Origin: Flavobacteriales bacterium UBA6969
Lineage (GTDB): Bacteria > Bacteroidota > Bacteroidia > Flavobacteriales_D > Sanyastnellaceae
Direction of reading: 5' to 3'
Length of the DNA: 12,406 nucleotides
Assembly (NCBI GenBank): GCA_002448555.1
Contig: DJYV01000102.1
Span: forward strand, 13,572-25,977
In this document: positions 7,614 through 12,406 of the stretch, piece after piece
How positions within the stretch are numbered: position 1 is the first letter of the stretch
Layout of the letters: each line of letters starts with the position of its first letter
Position numbers and translations under genes: made by a program
Notes under the pieces: generated by a model
What the model saw: the letters and a program-made list of their open reading frames with translations, nothing else
Told to the model about the DNA's origin: nothing
Database searches by the model: none

Positions 7614-8870
7614 ATGAAAGAGATGAAAGCTTTTGTGAGTAAAATGGCCGCTGTCGTGGTGCTGATGCTGGCCGTTGGTTCAGCAAGCGCCCAATTGACG
7701 CCAGGAGAAGTTTCACAGCAGGTACAACTCAATACCATAACGACTGCCGTACCTTTTTTGATGATTGCTCCTGATTCGCGCTCTGGGGCGTTGGGAGATG
7801 CCGGTGTGGCGCTTTCACCTGATGGCAACAGCTTGCATTGGAATCCGGCGAAGATGGCGTTTGTCACAGACGAGATTGAATTCAGCCTCGCCTATGCTCC
7901 GTGGTTGCGTGCCCTGGTGGACGACATGAATTTGGCTTACCTCTCTGCTGTCCGTCGCATCGATAAGCGATCGGCGTGGGGTGGAGCACTCCGGTACTTC
8001 AGCCTTGGTAACATCACCTTCACCGACGAAACGGGTACGACCATCCGCGACTTTCAGCCCGCTGAGTTCAGCCTCGACGTTGGGTACAGCCAGAAATTGA
8101 GTGACCGATTCAGTGGCGGCATCGCCGGCCGGTTCATCAATTCAAACCTCACGGGCGGCACCAACGTGTTGGGCGCCAATTCGAAGCCGGGTCGTTCAGT
8201 GGCCGTTGATGTGAGCGCCTTTTACACCAACCCCAATGCGAAAATCAGTGGCAAGGACGCGGTGTTCAATTGGGGTATGTGCATTTCAAACATTGGCGCG
8301 AAGATGAGCTACAGTGAGTCGGCTGAGCGCGATTTCATTCCGACCAACTTGAAGACGGGAGCTGCGTTGAAAATCCTGGTTGACGACTACAACAGCTTGA
8401 CGTTCACAGCTGATGTGAACAAACTGCTGGTGCCCACTACCCCGATTTATGATCAGGAAAGTGGCACGTCCATCGTGAGCGGCTACGACCCCAACGTGGG
8501 GGTGGCCACAGGCATGATCCAAAGCTTCTATGACGCGCCGGGTGTGGTCAACTTTAATCAAGACGGTACGTACAGTGTCGAAGACGGCAGCATTTTCCGG
8601 GAAGAATTGCGGGAATTCAACATCGGTGGCGGAGTCGAATACTTGTTCAACGATGCCTTCGCATTTCGAACCGGTTTCTTCAATGAGCATTACTCCAAGG
8701 GAGCGCGTCAATTCATTACCCTCGGTGCAGGCATCAAATACACCGTCTTCACCGTGGATTTGAGCTACCTGATTTCGACGCGTCAACAGAATCCGCTGGC
8801 GAACACCCTTCGCTTTACGCTGCGGTTGCAGTTCTCAGATTTGGCTCAATCCACCGAAGTCGAAGGCTGA
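7614..8870 (+). CDS. porV: PorV, type IX secretion outer-membrane shuttle/barrel protein
   Basis: PorV (LptO, PG27) is a FadL-like outer-membrane beta-barrel. It collects cargo bearing type A sorting domains from the T9SS translocon and presents it to PorU in the attachment complex. The 418-residue product has a signal peptide (about 1-26, ending VGSASA). It is followed by the conserved N-terminal region APDSRSGALGDAGVALS, then NSLHWNPAKMAF, and alternating barrel strands to the C-terminus (TLRFTLRLQF near the end). I start at the ATG at 7614. The ATG at 7623 gives an equally good signal peptide, and an upstream TTG at 7596 lies inside the candidate -7 box. The position right after porU matches the porU-porV adjacency known in flavobacteria. 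The next gene starts 4 nt after its stop, so ispF is probably translated from the same mRNA. Confidence 0.95.
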   Translation: MKEMKAFVSKMAAVVVLMLAVGSASAQLTPGEVSQQVQLNTITTAVPFLMIAPDSRSGALGDAGVALSPDGNSLHWNPAKMAFVTDEIEFSLAYAPWLRALVDDMNLAYLSAVRRIDKRSAWGGALRYFSLGNITFTDETGTTIRDFQPAEFSLDVGYSQKLSDRFSGGIAGRFINSNLTGGTNVLGANSKPGRSVAVDVSAFYTNPNAKISGKDAVFNWGMCISNIGAKMSYSESAERDFIPTNLKTGAALKILVDDYNSLTFTADVNKLLVPTTPIYDQESGTSIVSGYDPNVGVATGMIQSFYDAPGVVNFNQDGTYSVEDGSIFREELREFNIGGGVEYLFNDAFAFRTGFFNEHYSKGARQFITLGAGIKYTVFTVDLSYLISTRQQNPLANTLRFTLRLQFSDLAQSTEVEG

Positions 8871-8874
8871 TTCG

Positions 8875-9354
8875 ATGGCCTTCCGGATTGGTTACGGTTA
8901 CGATGTTCACCAACTGGCAGAAGGGGAATCCTTCTGGCTCGGAGGCATTGAGGTACCGCACACGCACGGGGCCGTGGGCCACAGCGATGCAGATGTCCTG
9001 TTGCATGTGATTTGCGACGCGTTGCTGGGCGCATTGGCCATGCGCGACATTGGCTACCATTTCCCCGACACGGATCCGCAGTACAAAGGCATCGATTCCA
9101 AAAAGCTCCTTCAGCACACCTACGATCTGGTCTCCCGGGCCGGTTGGTCGTTGGGCAATGTGGACTGCACCATTTGCTTACAACGACCGAAAATTGGGCC
9201 GCATGTAGACGCCATGCGTCAATGCATTTCAGGTCTCATGGGTGTGGAATTGCACCAGGTCAGCATCAAAGCTACGACCACAGAAAAGCTAGGTTTTGTC
9301 GGGCGAGAAGAAGGCGTCAGTGCACACGCAGTCGTGCTATTGGAAAAAGCTTAA
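8875..9354 (+). CDS. ispF: 2-C-methyl-D-erythritol 2,4-cyclodiphosphate synthase
   Basis: IspF is the cytoplasmic enzyme of the MEP pathway that cyclises CDP-methylerythritol 2-phosphate to methylerythritol 2,4-cyclodiphosphate with release of CMP, on the route to isopentenyl diphosphate. At 159 residues it has the usual length and all main motifs. These are GYGYDVH (6-12) with metal ligands Asp10 and His12, GHSDADVLLH (35-44) with His36, Ser37 and the third metal ligand His44, MRDIGYHFPDTDP (56-68) with Asp58, and TTTEKLGFVGRE (134-145) for the CMP pocket. The ATG lies 4 nt after the porV stop, suggesting translational coupling. Its stop codon (9352-9354) overlaps the stop of the opposing DUF4956 gene, so no terminator fits between them. 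Confidence 0.97.
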   Translation: MAFRIGYGYDVHQLAEGESFWLGGIEVPHTHGAVGHSDADVLLHVICDALLGALAMRDIGYHFPDTDPQYKGIDSKKLLQHTYDLVSRAGWSLGNVDCTICLQRPKIGPHVDAMRQCISGLMGVELHQVSIKATTTEKLGFVGREEGVSAHAVVLLEKA

Positions 9355-9959
9355 CCCCCCCCTTGGCTTTCAAAATGTCCCGGTTGGGCATCGCCGTCAA
9401 AGTGGACTTTAATGACTGCGGTATCACGAAGCAAATCAACTTTGCCGATTTCGATGCGAATGACAGTGACCCCCGTGCGTTGTTCTAAGTCGCGGATTAA
9501 CTCCTCGCGGCGTCCTTCGGCCAATAGGTCGACCCGGTCATAGATGACGACCTTGGTGGCCAAGTGTCGAATGGCCCACAAGCGATCCAAGATGAATGTG
9601 ATGACCCACACAGCGACGTTGGCGGCACCTACAGCAATCCAACCTGTGGCTGCAGGGGCCAAGGCGTTCAATACGGACAACGCAATCACAATGAAGAGGT
9701 ACGTCATTTCCCGAATGGGAATGGCATCCGTCCGGTAGCGGATGATGCCGAAGATGGCGAACAGACCCAGCGCGAAGGCGAGGTCAATCTCCACCGCCAT
9801 GAGCAGGTTGCACAGCAGGTAGACAGCGGATGAGACCAAGATGAACGAGAACACGTAGTCCCTGCGCTTGGAGATGACGTGGTAAATGCCAAGGACGAGC
9901 ACCAGGCACGACACTAGGTTCCCGGCAAATGGGATGAGCAAATTCAACACGTTTTCCAT
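9351..9959 (-). CDS. DUF4956 family multi-pass membrane protein
   Basis: This 202-residue inner-membrane protein has about five hydrophobic segments (roughly 6-29, 36-55, 59-73, 85-100 and 104-124). The family signature GLFAIFGIIRYRTDAIPIRE lies at about 65-84. A soluble alpha/beta tail follows (about 130-190, including KVVIYDRVDLL and RTGVTVIRIEIGKVDLLRDTA) and probably faces the cytoplasm. No enzymatic residues are recognisable and the function is uncharacterised. It starts 4 nt after the VTC-domain gene, so the two are an operon. Proteins of this family are often encoded beside VTC-domain proteins, which suggests a membrane partner for polyphosphate synthesis or transfer (inference). The last codons lie in a G8 tract (plus-strand C8, 9355-9362), giving a Gly-Gly-Gly end. 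Its stop shares a TTAA with the ispF stop. Confidence 0.88.
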   Translation of the reverse strand: MENVLNLLIPFAGNLVSCLVLVLGIYHVISKRRDYVFSFILVSSAVYLLCNLLMAVEIDLAFALGLFAIFGIIRYRTDAIPIREMTYLFIVIALSVLNALAPAATGWIAVGAANVAVWVITFILDRLWAIRHLATKVVIYDRVDLLAEGRREELIRDLEQRTGVTVIRIEIGKVDLLRDTAVIKVHFDGDAQPGHFESQGGG

Positions 9960-9963
9960 CGCT

Positions 9964-10743
9964 TCAATGTAAGTTTTCCCTCATGCGCCGGACACGTTTC
10001 ATCACCGAACGGTACGTTCGAGGGGTCAGGTTAGGGTTCAAAAGTAACATACCAACGACATACTTGGACATTCTTGTCCTTCTTCCCAACGGAGTGTACT
10101 CGAATTTGAAGCGTTCAAGTGCCTGCAGCAGGGGTGAATTGCGGTTGATGCGTTCCTGCTTGATTTCCATGATGCAGAGTTCACCCAAGCTTTCTTCCTT
10201 GTCGCCTGATCGGAAGACGATGTCGGTGTCGATGGTGATGCGTTCGGCTTGGTCATTGGACACCAGCGTGAAACGATTGAAGTGGCAAGTAACTTCGGAG
10301 AGTTCCGGATCCCCGTATTTGTAGTGGCTGCTCAAGAATTTCGATTCCTCTGGGGTCAAGGGGTGTTCGATTCCGGCGGTTGCGTGGCGTTCGATGCGGG
10401 CTTTAACGGTGCGGCCATGCACGGTTTTTTCTTTGACCTCGAGGAAACTGCGCAGGTTGCTGCCGTATTGGCGGATTCTGGCTTTGAAGCGGATGTTGCG
10501 GCCTCGGGTGTGCTCGTGCAGGGAGCTCTTGCTCGTGGTCTCAATGAACCGGTTGCGGTACTCGGTCTGCCGCGCGCCGTCCACCTCCAAGATGTGGTAT
10601 TCGTCTTTGATCGCGCCTACCAATTGTGGCACCCATTCCCGATGAATCAGGTACTTCTGATCCAGACGATTCATGAGCTCCGCCTCCTCGATTTCTGTCA
10701 GTGAAATGGGGGCTAGCGAGGTAAGGGCAGTTTGCAGGTCCAA
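9964..10743 (-). CDS. VTC-domain protein, polyphosphate polymerase-like
   Basis: VTC domains are triphosphate-tunnel metalloenzyme folds. In yeast Vtc4 this domain makes polyphosphate from ATP and passes it across the membrane. Numbering from the chosen start (259 residues), the motifs run PISLTEIEEAELMNRLDQKY (13-31), RFKARIRQYG (85-94), SFLEVKEK (99-106), GRTVKARIER (110-119), NRFTLVS (156-162), ERITIDTDI (167-175), CIMEIKQER (190-198) and SKYVVGM (226-232). They supply the alternating basic and acidic tunnel residues of the family. The usual FDTPD-like stretch is replaced by FIETT (66-70). The start is uncertain. The TTG at 10743 puts PISL where relatives have it and lies just beyond a -7-like box. 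The ATG at 10896 would add 51 unconserved residues, and the ATG at 10674 would cut into the domain. It forms an operon with DUF4956. Confidence 0.82.
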   Translation of the reverse strand: MDLQTALTSLAPISLTEIEEAELMNRLDQKYLIHREWVPQLVGAIKDEYHILEVDGARQTEYRNRFIETTSKSSLHEHTRGRNIRFKARIRQYGSNLRSFLEVKEKTVHGRTVKARIERHATAGIEHPLTPEESKFLSSHYKYGDPELSEVTCHFNRFTLVSNDQAERITIDTDIVFRSGDKEESLGELCIMEIKQERINRNSPLLQALERFKFEYTPLGRRTRMSKYVVGMLLLNPNLTPRTYRSVMKRVRRMRENLH

Positions 10744-10748
10744 GGCCG

Positions 10749-10756
10749 AAAAGATA
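10749..10756 (-). promoter_or_regulatory. Candidate -7 box of the VTC/DUF4956 operon
   Basis: Read leftward, TATCTTTT matches seven of eight positions of TAnnTTTG. No TTTG-like -33 element is seen upstream. Transcription would start about at the TTG proposed as the VTC start (10743), giving an almost leaderless mRNA, or would use the ATG at 10674. It argues against the far-upstream ATG at 10896. Confidence 0.4.
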
Positions 10757-10932
10757 CAAAAAACGGCACGTATGCAGGCTTTTTTACTGGTTACTTCGCT
10801 TATACCTTCTTCTGATGAAGCCGTACCGGATGGCGTTTGGTTGAGTTGAAAATTTTGTGTACCTAGTACACCACGTAGCGCCAATGCAATGGCCATCGAA
10901 ATCCGGGTGTCAAATCATCGAAAAGTCGAACC

Positions 10933-10940
10933 TATATTTG
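10933..10940 (+). promoter_or_regulatory. Promoter -7 box of pdhA
   Basis: TATATTTG matches all defined positions of the Bacteroidota -7 element TAnnTTTG and ends 21 nt before the pdhA ATG. This gives a leader of about 15 nt. The -33 region (about 10908-10916) has no clear TTTG. It lies in the divergent region between pdhA and the VTC operon. Confidence 0.6.
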
Positions 10941-10961
10941 CACTTCGAGACTTATTAAACC

Positions 10962-12026
10962 ATGTCTACAAGCACACCTACAACCCCGGCTAAAGCCAAG
11001 GCCAAAGCGCCAAAAAAGGCCGCCAAGAAAGCCGCTTCTGTTCCTCACTCAAAGGAGGTGTACCAGCGGTGGTTCCGCGACATGTACCTCATGCGCAAGT
11101 TCGAGGAGCGTTGTGGTCAGCTTTACATTCAGCAAAAATTCGGAGGATTTTGCCACTTGTACATTGGACAAGAGGCGATTCTTGCAGGCATTTCGGAGGC
11201 CATCCGCCCAACCGATCGCATGATCACGGCTTACCGCGACCACGCTCACCCTTTGGTGCTCGGTACTGACCCGAAGTTTGTGATGGCTGAATTGTACGGT
11301 CGACGCACCGGTACGAGCAAGGGTAAAGGCGGTTCCATGCACATGTTCGACAAAGAACGCAACCTGTTCGGAGGGCACGGTATTGTCGGTGGACAAATCG
11401 GTTTGGGTGCAGGCATTGCCTTCGCGGACAAGTACCGCAACGAGGACCACGTGACTCTCTGTTTCTTCGGCGATGGCGCAGCGCGACAGGGGATTTTGCA
11501 CGAGACGTTCAACATGGCGATGACCTGGAAGTTGCCAGTCATTTTCATCGTGGAGAACAACAAATACGCGATGGGAACTTCGGTCGAGCGCACGTCCAAC
11601 GTGACCGATTTGGAGCATTTGGGCGCAAGCTACCGCATGCCTTCAGCAACGGTGGACGGCATGAGCCCAGAGGCAGTGCATGACGCCATCAAAGAAGCTG
11701 CTGAACGCGGACGCAAGGGCGAAGGCCCCACGTTGCTCGATATTGAGACGTACCGCTACAAAGGACACTCGATGTCAGACCCACAGAAGTACCGAACGAA
11801 AGAGGAGCTTGGCGAATACCAAGAGCAGGATCCCATTGAGCATGTCCGTAAGGTGCTCATCGACCAAGGCTGGAACACTGCGGAAGAATTGAAGGCTGTG
11901 GAAAAGGAAGTCAAAGCGCAGGTGGAAGAATCCATTGCCTTCGCGGAAGAAAGCCCCTACCCGGAGGCCAGCGAATTGTATGAGGACGTCTACGCTACGG
12001 CCGACTACCCCTTCGTTCGCGATTGA
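10962..12026 (+). CDS. pdhA: Pyruvate dehydrogenase E1 component, alpha subunit
   Basis: E1-alpha forms, with E1-beta, the thiamin-diphosphate enzyme that decarboxylates pyruvate and acetylates the lipoyl group of E2, feeding acetyl-CoA to the TCA cycle. The 354-residue product shows GFCHLYIGQEA (62-72), a substrate/cofactor loop with YRDHAHPL (91-98), GGSMHMFD (123-130), GGHGIVGGQIGLGAG (137-151), the ThDP motif GDGAARQG to ENN (170-200) and the regulatory-loop region YRYKGHSMSDP (264-274). A Lys/Ala/Pro-rich N-terminal tail of about 27 residues precedes the usual start of the fold (KEVYQRWF, 31-38). The ATG at 10962 fits the promoter box at 10933. pdhC follows by 34 nt; E1-beta is not between them and must be encoded elsewhere. 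Close 2-oxoacid dehydrogenase E1-alpha paralogues are less likely given the pdhC neighbour. Confidence 0.94.
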   Translation: MSTSTPTTPAKAKAKAPKKAAKKAASVPHSKEVYQRWFRDMYLMRKFEERCGQLYIQQKFGGFCHLYIGQEAILAGISEAIRPTDRMITAYRDHAHPLVLGTDPKFVMAELYGRRTGTSKGKGGSMHMFDKERNLFGGHGIVGGQIGLGAGIAFADKYRNEDHVTLCFFGDGAARQGILHETFNMAMTWKLPVIFIVENNKYAMGTSVERTSNVTDLEHLGASYRMPSATVDGMSPEAVHDAIKEAAERGRKGEGPTLLDIETYRYKGHSMSDPQKYRTKEELGEYQEQDPIEHVRKVLIDQGWNTAEELKAVEKEVKAQVEESIAFAEESPYPEASELYEDVYATADYPFVRD

Positions 12027-12060
12027 TTAAATGACGAGTAGAACACTACATACTTAGACA

Positions 12061-12406
12061 ATGGCAGAAATTGTTCGCATGCCCAAGTTGAGCGATACCA
12101 TGACAGAAGGCGTGGTAGCATCTTGGCTCAAGCAAGTAGGGGACGAGGTGGAAAGCGGTGAAATTCTCGCGGAAATCGAGACCGACAAGGCCACCATGGA
12201 ATTCGAGTCGTTCTTCGACGGCGTGCTCTTGCACATCGGCGTAGAACAAGGTTCGACGGCACCTGTAGACAGCCTGTTGTGCATCTTGGGTGAGAAGGGT
12301 GAAGACATTTCGGCGGTTTTGGAAGAAGCGGCCAAAGCTCCCGCAGCTGAGGCACCAGCTGAGCCCGAGGCACCCGCCCCAACTCCAGCACCGGCAACCG
12401 CTCCAG
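12061..12406 (+). CDS. pdhC: Pyruvate dehydrogenase E2, dihydrolipoyl acetyltransferase, 5' part
   Basis: E2 is the core of the pyruvate dehydrogenase complex. Its swinging lipoyl arm carries the acetyl group from E1 to coenzyme A. The first 115 codons are present; the rest lies beyond the right edge. The N-terminal lipoyl domain is complete: MPKLSDTMTEGVVASWLK (7-24), the lipoylation site EIETDKATMEF with Lys43, and GEKGEDIS near 77-84. It is followed by an Ala/Pro/Glu-rich flexible linker (from about 89) typical of E2 enzymes. The peripheral-subunit-binding and catalytic domains are out of view, so E2 of another 2-oxoacid dehydrogenase is not strictly excluded. The ATG at 12061 starts directly at the conserved AEIVRMPKLSDTM sequence. 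It is in an operon with pdhA. Confidence 0.92.
   Translation, partial: MAEIVRMPKLSDTMTEGVVASWLKQVGDEVESGEILAEIETDKATMEFESFFDGVLLHIGVEQGSTAPVDSLLCILGEKGEDISAVLEEAAKAPAAEAPAEPEAPAPTPAPATAP

Noticed and set aside
11051..11071. A perfect Shine-Dalgarno-like AAAGGAGGTG inside pdhA, well spaced from a GTG at 11069
   Set aside because: The bases encode conserved residues SKEV of E1-alpha. The out-of-frame GTG frame has only 66 codons without a recognisable product, and Bacteroidota ribosomes make little use of such sites.
1..12406. Mobile elements, CRISPR arrays, tRNA or rRNA genes, toxin-antitoxin or defence genes
   Set aside because: I saw no transposase or integrase motifs, no regularly spaced repeats, no tRNA-like folds and no defence-family motifs. 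Intergenic regions are short and accounted for.

Overview
The window reads as chromosomal DNA from a member of the Bacteroidota, most likely a Flavobacteriales-like marine or freshwater lineage. The grounds are a complete cluster of type IX secretion system (T9SS)/gliding genes, pdhA directly followed by pdhC with no E1-beta gene between them, gene starts without Shine-Dalgarno sequences, and promoter boxes of the TAnnTTTG type used by this phylum. Base composition looks moderately GC-rich (mid-50s percent by eye), high for classical Flavobacterium. The species cannot be told from this sequence alone.

Layout: (1) 1-623, minus: 5' part of murF, running off the left edge. (2) 651-680: strong intrinsic terminator for the leftward transcript. 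(3) 714-2459, minus: gldJ, an outer-membrane lipoprotein with an FGE-sulfatase fold. (4) 2529-3527, minus: a PorP/SprF-family protein. (5) 3528-3696: divergent intergenic region with a palindrome flanked by 10-bp direct repeats. (6) 3697-7569, plus: porU, the T9SS sortase-like C25 peptidase. (7) 7614-8870, plus: porV, its outer-membrane barrel partner. (8) 8875-9354, plus: ispF, isoprenoid synthesis, 4 nt after porV. (9) 9351-9959 and 9964-about 10743, minus: a two-gene unit encoding a VTC-domain (polyphosphate polymerase-like) protein and a DUF4956 multi-pass membrane protein. It is convergent with ispF and the two stop codons share one TTAA. (10) 10962-12026, plus: pdhA. (11) 12061-right edge, plus: start of pdhC.

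How the genes work together: GldJ, the PorP-like protein, PorU and PorV belong to one machine. GldJ acts with GldK at the periplasmic face of the outer membrane, PorP/SprF proteins are outer-membrane T9SS components, and PorU with PorV cleaves C-terminal signals and attaches cargo to the cell surface. murF, ispF and pdhA/pdhC are housekeeping genes for cell wall, isoprenoids and pyruvate oxidation.

Most of the window is a conserved, well-understood neighbourhood, and I see no clear-cut new defence or mobile system. The parts most worth a second look are the VTC/DUF4956 pair as a candidate bacterial polyphosphate synthesis and membrane-transfer unit, the palindrome/direct-repeat array between the two T9SS transcription units, the lysine/alanine-rich tail on PdhA, and a charged helical insertion in GldJ.
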